A stretch of 64,000 nucleotides of DNA from Cephalopachus bancanus (GCA_027257055.1 JAPVLO010000617.1:496001-560000), one strand, 5' to 3'. Counted from the first letter of the stretch, positions 1 to 13,800 are shown. Notes: generated by a model not told the origin, from the sequence alone. Made by a program: numbers and translations.

Positions 1-759
1 AAGCCTTACAAATCACACCAGGCACTGTGTGATCTGGCTCTTGCTCCTTACTCACTGTGGGCTGCCTCGCTGACCTGGTTTTGGCCACACGACGCTACCT
101 GCATTTCCCTAGATGTGCCTACCTCACACTGCCAGACAGACAGAAGGCAGAACAGTCCCAGCAGAAGGAAAACATCTCTTCACTTTTGAGGCACACTTCA
201 CGCATCGCATTCTCCAATCTCTCCCTTCGGAGTCCCCAGATGGAACGACACCGCCTTCTGTGCACCTGTCATTCCCTGCAGGCTTCTGGTTCAGTTCCCC
301 CAACCCGCTATCAGTCTTCTTCATTTCCATGTCTGCGGACTTTTTACAGAAGGACATGTGTCCTAAAGACAGCTGGCCCCATCAGCCTCAGGATGCAGGA
401 GGCTGAGGAGGGAGTCTGGAAACCAGAGGAGACTCCATTCCAAGGAAATAATAAAAAACAGACTTACGTCAAGATGACTGCTAGATGGAACTTAGCAAAG
501 CAAGTAGAATTTATAAAAATTAAGTCTCTGGAGAAGAGAATTACAAACATAGAAAAGTGGACAGACTAGAGTAAACCTATGGGGCTGGACTCAAAGTATC
601 AGTGTGTATTCATAATTTTTAATACCTATTTATGCCATCTACCTCTACCTCTCATTATTTCCATACATCTATATTTCCTTGCTCTATCTGCTTAGAGCCT
701 AGAAGCGATGACACTACAGTGGCAATGAGCCCACTGAGTACCCAGATCTTGGTTTCTAA
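1..759. other. Flank downstream of SNX1, no gene recognised
   Basis: The first ~130 bases look L2-like (cactgtgtgatctggctctt). A 170-codon open frame at 57-569 matches no family I know and has no coding character. Nothing else seen. Confidence 0.4.
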
Positions 760-1257
760 ACATCCTTCTCTATTAAAAGGAATCAAGACTCCCTGGAGAA
801 ATGGCTGACTCCAGGGCTGGGGCAGAAACATTCAAAATGAGCCTGGCACACCTTGTTATGTCAGAAAGTAAGGACGTGCTCAAAAAAATAATGAGGACAA
901 GTTAAAAAGACATAGCCTGCTATAAATCTGGGACACTCTGAAAGTCAAAATAAAAACAAAGCAATGGCTTGCAACTCTGAGCAAAACAGGAATCCACGCG
1001 TCCATACTGATGAACAAATTAATAAATACATGGGGAGAAAGTATGCTTTTCTTTAGAAGTAGAAAGCCATATAAGAAATGTACAAGGCATTATGGAGCCA
1101 GGAAATACATTGATCAATCATGATAGTAATAACTGATTTAGGCAAAACTAATCATCACTTGATACTATAGTGAATGAGGAGCAAAATATTTACATAATCC
1201 CAAATTATTACTTGTTAAGTGCAAAGGGGAAGACAGTAAGTTTAAAGTGGAGAAATC

Positions 1258-1556
1258 AGCCAGGCTCGGTAGCTCAGCCTGTAATCCTGTGCCTTTGGGA
1301 GGCTGAGGTAAGTGGATTGTCTGAGCCCGTGGGTTCGAGACCTGCTTGGGCAGGCGAGACCTCATCTGTACAAGAAATCAAACAATTAGCCGGGCGTGGT
1401 AGTGCGCGCCTGTAGTTCCAGCTACTTGGAAGGCTGAGGCGGAAGGATCGCCGGAGCCCAGCAGGTCGAGGCTGCGGTGGCCGGGAGCGGCCACTGTCCT
1501 CCAGTCTGGATGACAGAGTGAGACTCCAACTCAAAAAAAATAAAAATAAAAAAAAA
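1258..1556 (+). mobile_element. Alu, full dimer (tandem pair A, left)
   Basis: Begins gccaggctcggtagctcagc, ends in an A-rich tail. Target-site duplication aagtggagaaatc at 1245 and 1556. Confidence 0.92.
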
Positions 1557-1570
1557 AGTGGAGAAATCTG

Positions 1571-1860
1571 GGCCAGGCTCAGTGGCTCAGCCTGTAATCC
1601 CAGCACTTTGGGAGGCTGAGGCAAGTGGATTGCCTGAGCCCACAGGTTCGAGACCCGCCTGGACAACTCGGCGAAAGCTTGTCTCTATAATAAATCAAAA
1701 ATTAGCCGGGTGTGGTAGTGCACGCCTGTGGTTCTGACTACTTGGAAGGCTGAGGTGGTAGGATCGCTGGAGCCCAGCAGGTTGAGGCTGCAGTGGCCAG
1801 CAGCATGCCACTGCACTCCAATTTGGACAACAAAGTGAGACTCCAATTAAAAAAAAAAAA
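1571..1860 (+). mobile_element. Alu, full dimer (tandem pair A, right)
   Basis: Same strand, starting right after the second copy of the pair A duplication. A third copy, ggacaaatct, follows its tail. Confidence 0.92.
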
Positions 1861-2289
1861 GGACAAATCTAGCAGGTGATTTAACCAGGTGAACAGAGCT
1901 AACATCAGCATTAATGAGACCAACTGACATCACATACTGATTTAAGATGCATTGATGACACATCACTTCTGTGATATTCCTGCCCAGAATGCAAGCCCTA
2001 ATCTAGTCACGTGGAACCATCAGACAAGTCCAAATTGAGGAACATTCTACAAAATAATTAGCCTGCAAAAATGTCATGGTAATGAAAGACACACACACAC
2101 CCAGAAGGGCCAAGGAAGGCTTCAGCCTTGAGCAACATTTGTAATCATGTGTTACAACTAAATGTAGCATGTGAACCTATACAAGGAAAAAGAACTGCTA
2201 TTAAGGGCATTATTGGGACTACCGACAAAAATTTAAACATGAACCATGGATTAGATAACAGGATTACATCACTATGAAGCTTCCTGATT

Positions 2290-2581
2290 TTTTTTTTTTT
2301 TTTTTGAGTTGGAGTCTCACTCTGTTGCCCAGACTGGAGTGCAGTGGCCGCTCCCGGCCACTGCAGCCTCGACCTGCTGGGCTCTGGCGATCCTTCTGCC
2401 TCAGCCTTCCAAATAGCTGGAATTACAAGCGTGCGCTATCACATCCGGCTAATTTTTTGATTTATTGTAGAGATGAGGTCTCATCAAGTTGCCCAGGCGG
2501 GTCTCAAACCCACAGGCTCAGGCAATTCACTCATCTCAGTCTCCCAAGGCGTGGTATTACAGGCTAAGCCACCGAGCCCGG
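2290..2581 (-). mobile_element. Alu, full dimer
   Basis: T run then gagttggagtctcac; duplication gcttcctgat on both sides. Inside the old L1. Confidence 0.92.
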
Positions 2582-2879
2582 CTGCTTCCTGATTTTTATA
2601 ACTATGTTTAAATTATGAGAATGTCCTTGTTCTTAAGAAAATGCATACTGAAGTTTTAGGGAGTAAAAAGGGTACACTGCAATTTACTCTCAAATGATTC
2701 AGAAAACACAATATGTAAACATGGGTAAAGCAAATGGGGTTAAATGCAAACACTTAGAACATTTGGATAAAGGAGATATATGTTCTTTGTGATGTTCCTG
2801 CAACTTCTCTGTAAATCTGAAATTACACTAAAAATTTAAAAGTTATCAAAAAGAAAAGAAATAACAAAAAACCCAACCA

Positions 2880-3070
2880 AGAATCTAACAACAAAGGATA
2901 TATCAAAATTATGGTACAGTCACTCTACGGAAGCCTTAAAATTATGTAACTTTACAAATACCATTTGTGAAGATACATAACAATATGGAAAAAAATGCTT
3001 TGTAACATGTACAATGTTGAATGATAAATCAGGATACAAAATATTTTGTGTGTCTGTTATTACAACGCAA
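2880..3070 (+). mobile_element. Old L1 fragment
   Basis: Reads aattatggtacagtcactct and caatatggaaaaaaatgct, typical of the end of L1 ORF2/3' region. Short and degenerate. Confidence 0.5.
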
Positions 3071-3885
3071 GATGTAAACGCAAGCGTATAAAAAAGACTA
3101 GAAGGACAAAATCAAAGGAGAGGACAGAGGGTAGAGGCAGGGAGGGTAGGGAGAGACTGATTTTTTGCAAAGAATTCAACCCATTTAAAAAAAGCACCTG
3201 CACCATTGGCACTTCTCCTGGTGCTAGGTATGCTTACAGGAAGTCAGCACCATTGCTGCATTCTCTTGCCTTGGGCTGCCCCTTCCCAAACCTTAGCCAC
3301 CCACCAAAGAGAACTGAGAGCAGAAGAGGATCTGTGGCAGGATTCCCATGGTAGGCAGGCAGCAGCTTTGACTCACAGGGGAGTTTCACAGTCTGTTCTG
3401 GCCAGTCAGCTTAATCAGATGTGGGGAAAGCCCAGCCTTGATGGAGACTCCAGCCACCTCTGGCCAGACCAGCAGAGAGCTGTTTGAAGGCCCTTTGGCT
3501 TGTGTTTACAACACTTGGGGGCTCTTGCTGGCATGCTCCTTCCTGGGCCACAGATAGTGAAGCTTCTTGAACCTCACAAGGTTTAGGAGCTCTTGGATTT
3601 GCCTACCTAGAGGCAGCACGCCTGGCTCTCATGTCTACAGGGATAAAGCATGGAGTCCTTTTCAGTCTTTTCCCCCTTCAGTCTGTTGAGGACGTGTTTG
3701 ATGGGTGGCCAAAAGAAGTTTAGATCATAAGACTTGCCATCAGAAGGCAAGACTCAGAGAGCCCAAGGCAGCTTGGTGAAACAGGGCCAGAATAAAACAA
3801 ATGTTTGTCTTCTTTGCAGAAGAGGTTTTGCCCCTCGTATTGTAAGAGATGTCTTTAAAATTTCTTCCCTAAAGAAGCAGGAATA

Positions 3886-4171
3886 AGCTGGGCTCGGTGG
3901 CTCAGCCTGTAATCCCGCACCTTGGGAGACTGAAGTGAGTGGATTGCCTGAGCCTGCAGGTTCGAGACCCGCCCGGGCAACTTGGTGAGACCTCATCTCT
4001 ACAATAAATCAAAAAAAAAATTAGCCGGGAGTGGTAGCCTGTAGTTCCAACTACTTGGAAACCTGAGGCGGAAGGATCACCAGAGCCCAGCAGGTTGAGG
4101 CTGCGGTGGCCGGGAGCAGTCACTGCCCTCCAGTCTGGGCGACAGAGTGAGACTCCAATTCAAAAAAAAAA
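3886..4171 (+). mobile_element. Alu, full dimer
   Basis: Begins gctgggctcggtggctcagc; duplication aagaagcag with a short slip on the right. Just downstream of SNX1. Confidence 0.92.
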
Positions 4172-4399
4172 GAAGCAGCAGGAATAAGAACTAAACAGAT
4201 TAAGAGAACCTCAGAACAAGTAGCCGAGGTAGGTAGAGAAAGAGAAACCCCATTTCCGTAGGGAAGCAGCAGCAAAAACTTGTGAACTCCTATAGAGAGA
4301 AACTTAACTATACCTGGGCAACTTCTTGGTTAGGAGTGTTCCAGACCTGATTCCCAACTGTTCCCCAGCTTAAAGCAGAAAGCACCACCATTCTGAGTC

Positions 4400-4798
4400 A
4401 CATGACCTGATTTTAAAATATTTTATTACATAATCTTTTCATGGCACCATCAGGAGTAACAGAAAACGTTATTCCCAGTTCCTAAACCACATCCTGAAAA
4501 ATATACATTTGTATTTATATATTTATATCATACTGCACATACTGCACCCCATCCCATAATTCCACCACCTATTGTAGGTCCTTTGCTTAAAGCAGGAAAC
4601 TATTCTCTTAGGTAAGAAAATATATGTGGAAGCTAAATGAAATATCAGTTAGAGTATCTGGGGACAGTTGGTCATGGGGGCAGGGAAGAAGGGATTAAGT
4701 CCAGCCTAGGCAGGAGCATCACTGGGGTCCATCAAGGTGGAGGAGGACAGCGTATAAAAAGGCAGCGTCACGCAGTGGGCTCTGGTGTCCGTGGCGCA
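4400..4798 (-). other. SNX1: SNX1 3' untranslated region
   Basis: Sequence from the stop codon to just past the polyadenylation signal, about 400 nt and free of Alus. The end is inferred from the signal, so it is approximate. Confidence 0.7.
4422..4427 (-). terminator. SNX1: SNX1 polyadenylation signal AATAAA
   Basis: Plus strand TTTATT, i.e. AATAAA on the gene strand, in an AT-rich context about 375 nt past the stop codon. Cleavage is expected roughly 15-25 nt further, near 4400. Confidence 0.7.
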
Positions 4799-4849
4799 TT
4801 AGGAGATGGCCTTCGCCTCAGGAAGGAAAGCCTCCCAGTACTTTGCCAG
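4799..4849 (-). CDS. SNX1: SNX1 coding exon 15 (residues 507-522 and stop)
   Basis: Encodes [16 protein letters not shown] followed by TAA at 4799-4801. Acceptor CTTCTCTGCAG at 4850 and above. The C terminus matches SNX1 (AKAIS); SNX2 ends AKAIA as I recall it. Confidence 0.96.
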   Translation of the reverse strand: MAKYWEAFLPEAKAIS

Positions 4850-7800
4850 CTGCAGAGAAGGGGGCAGTAAGCAAGCGCCCCCCAGGGGCGGAGGCCGAGC
4901 CAGTCTGGGAAGGAGCGAGCACAATGCAGTCCCCACACATCTCACCCGCAAGGGAAGGTGCCGAGCAGATGCGGAGGCCAGCCACACTGCCCTCTAGACT
5001 TTGGGGAAGTCCCGGTGGCAAGAGCAGGCTCTGAGGGCAGTCTTGGTGCAACCCTGAAGGTGGCAGCCCTGCAGATGCCATCCCTGTGCCCAGCTCACTG
5101 AGTGTCTCACGGGGGCCGTGGCTCCACATACGGATTGGGGCCTCGTCTCAAGGGAGTTAGGTGATAACACGGGTGGCCACTCCAGGGACATGGAGTCATA
5201 GGGAGAGAGAGATGGGGTTTATCCTCACTCCCTCACTCACTGACCACAGAATTAGGGCAGCAGAGCTGGCTCCTCCTGCTTAGCAAAAGACACTGTTGGA
5301 TGCTCCACGTTAGAGCAGCAGGGCCTATAGACTGCCCATCTTGTCACTAAAGCCCCAAGTGGGTGGCTGGTCTTTGGAGTAGGCAATACAGGGCGAAAGT
5401 CATGCACAACTGACATACCTGCTGCTGCGAATACAAGAGTGTCTCAAGGTACTTGATCACGTGGTTTTTGAAGTCCTTGGATTTCTCTTTCTAGAGGAGA
5501 TAGGATTCTACATTGACCATCCAGATAGCTGCTCCTTCCCCTTTTGATGGGACGGAAGTGTTTATTGCTGACCAAGGCCAAACACAGCCTCAGAAAGTAG
5601 AGCCAGCAGCTGGAATAGCTACAACTTCTAGCCAAACAGCCTCTGCCAAAGCCTTGCAAGGCTTTCTTGGAGGGCAGAGGGTAGGAAGGGGAGGAGAAAG
5701 GATGGGAGTCCAAGAATACATGGCTACTGCAAGCTTTGTTTTGTGCCTGATGCCTTACACTTAACAACAAGTGTATGAGAGTCATGTGCCTTGAGAACGA
5801 ACACACACATCCCAGAGAAGGCCATGCCTGTTCACAAGAACTGACACGTCCTGGCACCTCTGTCGATCTCTCTATCCAATAGACTTGGACAAAACCGACA
5901 ATACTACTAATACAGGCGCTGCGCCCTAAGTTAGAAGTAGGATCCTCTATCTCACCTCAAACCGTATCACTTCTTTTCGGACCACTGTTGAAATTCTTTC
6001 AAAGTCTCTTTCATACTGGGTTACCCGAGACTCCCACTGGGAAGAAAGAGGAAACAAAGCATCACTTAATATTCTGGCATCATTATTAAGCCTTTACATT
6101 TGGACACCAATTCTATGTAGCAGACCTCAGTTTATCAGTATGTCTGTCTGTCCCTCTGGGTAAGACTGGAAACCACAGGGGATTCAGCATGTAAGTCAGA
6201 GACCAGCAGATGGCCACCTTAGGGGCTGGCTGGAAAGAGGTGTCCTGTGCCCCAAGCCAAGCCTGGTCTTCGAGACAGCACTGGTACTCTAGTAGCCTCG
6301 GTTTAGGTACTCACCAGCAGGGCTGGAAGGCTCAGAAAACCGAACTTAGTTCTCATGAGGAGGCATATCTTGTTTGTTTGTTTGTTTGTTTTGTTGGGTT
6401 TTTTTTTGAGTCGGAGTCTCACTCTGTCACCCAGACTAGAGTGCAGTGGCCGCTGCCGGCCACCGCAGCCTCAACCTGCTGGGCTCCGGCGATCCTTCTG
6501 CCTCAGCCTTCCAAGTAGCTAGAACTACAGGCGCGCACTACCACAGCCGGCTAATTTTTAAAAATTTATTTATTGAAGAGACGAGGTCTCGCCAAGTTGC
6601 CCAGGCGGATCTCGAAACCGCGGACTCAGGCAATCCACTCACCTCAGCCTCCCAAAGTGCTGGGATTACAGGCTGAGCCACTGAGCCTGGCCTGAGAAGG
6701 CATATCTGAATCACCCAGGTAGTATTTCAAAGACCCATGCCAGGACCCCTCTTGTAGAGACTCTGATGTGGCAAGTCTGGGTGGAGTAGGAAGAGAAGAG
6801 GGGGCCAGGCCTCAGGAAGGCCTGGAGTCATTCTCAGAGGCTTCCCCAGCAACTATGGCCCTTCAGAAGCCAGCAGCTCTCTTGCCTGCTGTGGGTTGAG
6901 CATCTGGGTGGGATGGGACCAGGACTCACTCAGGAACTCGCAGAATACCCTGGCTGGGCTGCCTCGGGGCCTTACCTCTACGATCTCCTCCTTGGCCTGC
7001 TGCAGTTTGTCAGGCTTGTTGGCCCACAGCAGCCGAGCCTCGGCCTCCCGCTTCTTCTGCAGTGTGGCTTGAGCGTCCTGCCAGCGCTGCCATGTCTTCA
7101 TGCGCTGGTCAAAGGCGGCCTGTGGGGCAGGGGCGGGCAGGGGCACAACCACTTCTTCAAGGGCTCTGCCTCACGGGGAAGCTCTCCCAGCAGCTATGCC
7201 AGGGAAGGACTGCGCAAGGGCAGGTTCTACAGCCATGTGCTAGTGCCCAGCTGGGAAGCTGAATGTCTAGAAGCGCAGGCTTGGGTAAGACTCCTCTCCA
7301 AGCTTTCAGCAGGCCAGTGCCATGCTGCTTCATGCTCCTCCCTAGGGCTAGATGGCTGGCTGGGAACACAGGAGGTGGCCTGATGCCAGTGCCTAACACT
7401 ATGGTTTCCAAAGTACCACCCTTAGACCAATCAGTCCATGCACCTATATACCTTCCCTAAGTGCCTGCCACATGCTAGGAGCTAAGAATACAGTGGATGA
7501 AACCCACGGACCCACTTTCGTGGAACTTGCTATCAAACTGAAAGGGTCAACAAATACCAACAATTACAAGACTTGAGCCACTGCGCCTTAACACCTCAAT
7601 GTCAAAGGATCAGGTAAAGAGTGACTTCATACCCAAGCAAGCCTCAATCTAACCCACTGGGCTAACAGTGCTCCAGGTTCAGAGAAGGGCAGAAAAATAA
7701 CCTTTCTTTGGCCTGGCATAGTGGCTCACACCTATCATCCCAGCACTTTGGGAGCCTAAGGTGAGAGGATTGTCTTAGCTCACAGGTTCAAGACCAGCCT

Positions 7801-10800
7801 GGGCAACTTAGTGAGACCTCATCTCTACAATAAATTAAAAAATTAGTCAGGCATGGTGGCACATGCCTGTAGTTTCAGCTAAGAAGGCTGAGGCGGAAGG
7901 ATCGCCTGAGCCCAGCAGGTTGAGGCTGCGGTAGCCGTGAGCATGTCACTGCACTCCAGCCTGGGAAAAAGAGTGAGACTCCAAATCGAAAAAAAAGAAA
8001 AAAGAAACCTTTGCTTTTCTTTCCAATGCCTGCCAGCCCCTGATCATGAGAGGCAGGGAGGGGAAGGGTCTTTGAGAAAGACCCCACGTCCCAGCCCACA
8101 GAGCTCTAGGTAGAGCTTCCCTCACTCCTGTACATACAGGGGCACTCTGCCGGGGATCATATGCAAAAGCTGTGTTCTCCAGAGACCTCAAACAATGCCT
8201 GGCCCAAAAAGTTTCCCCCTAGCTAGGGACCATGGCTCGTGCCTGTAATCCCAGCACTTTGGGAGGCCGAGGCAAGATGACTGCCTGAGCCCAGGGGTTT
8301 GAGACCAGCCTGGGCAACTTGGCAAGACTTCATATCTACAATAAACCAAAAACATTAGCTTGGTGTGGTGGTGCACGCCTGTAGTTCTAGTTACTCAGAA
8401 GGCTGAGGCAAAAGGATCACCTGAGCCCAGCAGGTCAAGGCTGCGGTGGCATGCCATTGCACTCCTCCAGCCTGGGCGACAGAGTGAGACTCTGACTCAA
8501 ATTAAAAAAAAAAAAAAGAAAGTAAGTTTCCCCCAAAGAGTGCCCTTCCCTGGGATGGCTCTCCAGTCTAAGTAGTCTGACCAGTTCTAAGAATTACACG
8601 GCAGGTAATTTTTCAAGTCTCTTATCACGCTGGAGTTAGCAGCAAACCAAACAGCAAAGGGAGAGGGCCATGAGCAATCTCACAGGCTAAATCAAGCGAC
8701 TCCTCTAAGGAGGAGGCGAGCCTGGGAGCACCTCAGCTCTTGACACAACACAGAAGCTCCCTGGTGGGAGATATGATGGAAACAGGGAGTGGAGGGTGGC
8801 ACCGTTTCAACTCAGAGGCTCACACATCTTGATCCCAAGCCGAATCAGGGGCAGACTTAGACCCTTATAGGGTAGGCACCAGGCTCCCTCTTGGCTCTTT
8901 CCTCTGTGTCAGGGAGGCCATGTGAGAGTTAATACCACTGCCCAGTCAAGCTCTCTTAACTGTCCTGAGGGCTCATGGGAAACCAGAATGCCCTGGTCAC
9001 AGGAGAAAAACTGAGGTGCTTGACCTGAGGGCAGGTTGCAGTGTTGTCACCAGTGTGGTTTGCACAGCACAGGAAGGGCTCCAGTGATAAGCTCACTCAG
9101 CCCCCTGGCCACGCTCCTCCATGCAGGACCAAACCAGTTCTATGTAGTTACCTGACTGCCCACATTGGAGGGACAAGTGGAGGCCAGCAAGAGCTCTTAC
9201 CAGGACAAAGCCGCCGCTTACTGTTAAGGAGGCAAAGACCAAAGGACTGAGGAAGCCACTGCTCCAGGGGGCCAAGAAAGGAGGTCTGTAAGAAGCCTTG
9301 CTTGAAGAAAGGCACACAGAGGATACTGTCCAGCTCCAACTATTAGGGGGCACCTATTTGGAAATTCAAGAGTGGACTTTTTCTCCAAATGCATCTAGGA
9401 AACGTGGCAGTGGGCCTCAAAATGATTCAGTGATAACTAGCTGAGAGATAAATAGATTGTTTGGTTTACAGGATACCATCTATCTTTTTTTTTTTTTTTT
9501 TTTTTTTGAGTTGGAGTCTCACTCTGTCGCCCAGACTGGAGTGCAGTGGCCGCTCCCAGCCACCGCAGCCTCGACCTGCCGGGCTCCAGTGATCCTTCCA
9601 CCTCAGCCTTCCGAGTAGCCGGAATTACAGGCATGCGCTACCACGCCCGGCTGATTTTTTGATTTAGTGTAGAGATGAGGTCTCGCTGCCCAGGCGGGTC
9701 TCGAACCCACGGGCTCAGGCCATCCACTCACCTCAGCCTCCCAAAGGCGCGGGATTACAGGCTGAGCCACCGAGCCCGGCTTCATCTTTCTTTAAAGTAG
9801 AGAAGTTACACCTATTTATAAGTTATTATGGGATGAAAACTTCTTGGGAAGGGAAAGAGCAAAAACAAATCAAACCAAGGGGGGGAGGAAGGGGAGGAGG
9901 GGAAGCGGGGTGGGGAGAAGGGGAAGCAGGGTGGAGAGGAGGAAAGGAAACAAGAACTTACGCGGACTATGGCCAGGAGGCGAATGTAGTCACTCAGGAG
10001 CTCAGCAAGAAGGAAGAAGTCATTGTTGGCCTGTTCCTGGTGGAGCTGCTCAATTTTTTCTTCCACCTCAGCCAGCTGGGAGAGTGCCCGTGACAATGCT
10101 GTGTTGTCCTCGGAGCTCCCAAGCATGGCTAGACTCTTTGCAAACTGGGCTGTGTTCAGCGCTAGCTCTGGAAGGAAGAAAAGACAGCAGAGGGTCCTCT
10201 ATCTCACAGGAAAAGGGACAGGGCAGCTGACACTGCATTGCACGTCTGACACCTGAGAGCTTTGCAGCCCAGTCACCTTCACTATAGCCAACTGTATCCA
10301 GATGCAAGTGCCTGCAGCCCACTGGCAGGAGGGAGAGGCCCGCCGCCCAACTTCACTAGGTCAGGCCTGCCTGGAGGAAACAGCTCCAGCATTCCCGGAG
10401 AACCAGTTAATACAAACAGGCCAAAGGAACAACTCTTGCTGTTATACTAAAACTCATGAACTGCGGCCTCTCTGCAGAGAGAGTGAGTGTACATGCACAC
10501 TGCATAGTCTTGCATGTATCAGAACATACATGAGCAGGGAAAACTCTTTCTGTAAAAGAGCCAGACAGTAAATGTTTTAGGATTTGCAGGATATACATGT
10601 TCTCTGCTGCAGATTCTTTTCTCCCCAACTCATCCCTTTAAAAATGTAAAAAACCTAAATTTGTAGCTCATGACAATAGGTCTCAGGGCCAGACTTGGCC
10701 CACAGGCCAGGTCATAGTTTGCCAACCCTCAGGCTACAGGTCTTCTGTTTAGATTTCTAATTATCAGCATGTTTAAGGCAGAGAAGGAAAGCATTCAAAT

Positions 10801-13800
10801 TTGGAAATTTCCACTAGTTCTTAAGCAAATTTCACCAAAAAAAGGTGAAGAACGGTTAGGAGGCATTATGTGGCTTCCCTGCATTTATGCCTTGCTGGTT
10901 TGACCATGTAGCTAAAGCATGTATGATATCACTTTGGATGTAAGCCAACTCAAATCATATCCAAAGAAGCCTGCAAACCCAGGTCAAGACATACATGAGA
11001 TGACGTCCCTGCACCCCTCTCCGGTAGAAAGTGAAATGCCCACAGGGGCTGAGTCATGTTTTTTGCTAGGAAATGCAGGGCATATCTTTTTGATCAGAAC
11101 ATCAGGGACAAGATGGGCTGAGAATTTCAACTTGGATGGCTGAAGCCTGGGAACAGCTTGCTTTCCCATCTCCAGCTCACTGGAGACATCAATTTCTTCC
11201 AGCTGAGTGCATTTGAGAGGTTGTTACCTTTCCTGTGGTTGACTAGAGTTTCTACAACAGCATGCAGTTTCCGTAAGCGCTGCTCCTCACACTCTACCTC
11301 CTGGAGCTTCTCCTCAAACCACTGAAACACACAAGCCCAGAGCTTTAATGGAGAGTACTTGTATAGGTACAATGTGCAGTCTTTCCTTAGCAGTAGTTCC
11401 CCCCCTGCCACCCGAAAGAAAGAGGGGCTGGTTATCTCAAAAAGAAAAAAAAAAGATTCTAATCCCCTAAGCCTGAGGAGTAGGGGAAGCTGAGAGGTAC
11501 AGGACTACTCACAATGTCTGATTCATTCATCTTTATGGTCATTTTGCTAACTGCATCTGTGGCTTTGTTGAACATCTTGAGCAGACCAGCACCACTCAAT
11601 GTCTGGGTACCCACGGCACGTGGCAGCTACAAGACCAAGAAGGCGGGGATGGCAAGTTATCTGCTGCCCCTAATTTAGGTTCAGAAGAATTAGTATGTAT
11701 CAGATGGCATGCCAAAAACTTGCCAGACAAATCATTTGAACTACAGATTTTCAGCTTTTGAGATTGTGTCCCACCTCAAAAAAAGATAGACTGGGAGTGT
11801 TATATGGCCAAGAGACCTCAAATTGAGATGGTCTACCCACCCAGGCATGAACTGCTTAAACACCAACCATACTTTGGATTAGCATACTCTGTTCACAACC
11901 TAAGAGACTTTGAAGCTGTGCTGTGACTACACTAGGATTTTCTTTAGTGAACAAATGTCCAAGGACAGGAGCATTATTTATTCAGATCGAGGCTACTTTT
12001 AGGGATGACCTAGTTAAACCAAGCATGCCACATATTTAGAAACAATTGACTGATTCAGTCTTACCACTAATCTTGTAAGGTATGGAAAGAATGCTGAAGA
12101 ATCTATCATATACACAGCATACTATGTTAAAAAGTTAGATTTTAGTGCTCAGGACTCCACTACAGCAGATCTAAACCTGGGGCCATTTTGCACCCTAGGG
12201 GACATTTGGCAATGTCTGGAGATGATTTTTGTTGTCACAACTGGGGAGAAAGTGCTACTGGCTTCTAGTGGGTAGAGATGGGGTGCTGCTAAAACATCCC
12301 ACAATCCATAAGGCAACATCCACAACAAAGAATTATCTGGCCTGGAGCAACCACAGTGCCACAAACTCTGCTCTAGACGTATAAAGTGGGGATGAGAGGG
12401 TGAAAAGGCAGAATGGGTTTAGGAATACCCAAAGGAAGAATTAAAAGATTTAAAGCATTTGAGAGAATTTTTAATTAAGAAATTTTATTTTGGAGGAAAA
12501 ATTCCCATATGCTTAGTATCATTTTCTTCACTAAAGTAGCATATACTATATGCAAATTTTAAAAAATTAAAAATAAAAAGCAAAATGATAAACCTACCCT
12601 GTCACTTACTTTCTTCTAGCTTTCTTTCCTGTGAGATAAAACACTATTTTATTTTAGTGTTTCTTCTGACCCTTAATGACTTATCTGTTTTTTGTTTTAA
12701 TTTTTGTAGAGACAAGGTCTTGCTATGTTTCTTAGGCTGGTCTTAAACTCCTGACCTCAAGCAATCCTCTTGCACCTAGCCCCTGACTTATGTGTTTCTA
12801 CAGCTATATTTATACGCAGTTTTTCTTTTAGATAGAAAATATAGTTTATTGAGAAATTAAATTTGAGAGAGAGAAAGAGGAGATTCACCTTCCCAACGTA
12901 GGGGAGGGATCAAAGCTTAAGAAAACATGGCCTAGCCATAGCTCAAAGAGTACATGGCCACACCATAGCTTAGCAAGGCAATGGCCTTATATGTAGTTTC
13001 ATGTTTCACATCTTATAATTATTTTAATATATACCTCCATGTACTAACATTTCTGTATATTTTCTTTTTGTGATGAGAATCAGGTATTTGCTATATTGAT
13101 ATACTTTACCTAATTCTTCAATTGTTAGCAAGTGGGCTGTCCTCAATTTTTCACAATCATAACGAGCCTACACAGAGACTAAAAAAGACTGTCCACTAGA
13201 ATCAACACTTTTCCTACATGGCAGTTCTGTGGTCTATGATGACTGGTTTTTAACCAATGGCCCTCTTACACAAAACATGTATTCAGAGCTGTGTAGTAAC
13301 GTATGAAAGACATGCCGAGGACTTGCATTTTGTCAATCCAGTAAGATGATACTAGGTGGCCATTTGACCTCTACAACCAGTTTCTTTTTTTTTGAAAGCA
13401 GGATTTATTGAGAGGACAGAAAAGCTCCCACAGTGGGAGGGGACCGGAAGGGGTTGTCTACAACCAGTTTCTTTTGACTACAGATAGAGCTTTTTTTATT
13501 TCTTTTGAGTTGGGGTTTCACTCTCATCACCCAGGCTGGAGTGCAGGGCACACTCACAGACACCGCAGCCTCGACCTGTAGGGCTCAGGCGATCCTTCTG
13601 CCTCAGTCTTCCAAGTAGCTGGAACTACAGGTACACGCCACCACGCCTGGCTGGTTTTTGTGATTTACTGTAGAGATGAGGTCTCACCAAGTTGCTCAGG
13701 CTGATCTCGAGTTCCTGGGGTTCAGGCAATCCTCTCGCCTCTTTTTTTTTTTTTTTTATAGGAGGCCTTCCAGGGTGTACCGGAAAGCCTGTCAGACAAA

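Larger units (their letters stand above)
760..2875 (+). mobile_element. Old L1 (L1M-type) 3' end, broken by three Alus
   Basis: Non-Alu parts join into one L1M-like 3' end: gaggaacattctacaaaata, aatgtcatggtaatgaaaga, gaatgtccttgttcttaaga, then gcaacttctctgtaaatctg and an A-rich end. Alus sit at 1258, 1572 and 2290. Confidence 0.7.

Noticed and set aside
57..569. 170-codon open frame, plus strand
   Set aside because: No recognisable domain, no promoter or splice context, partly L2-like. Considered as a SNX22 exon (the next gene in human) and not supported.
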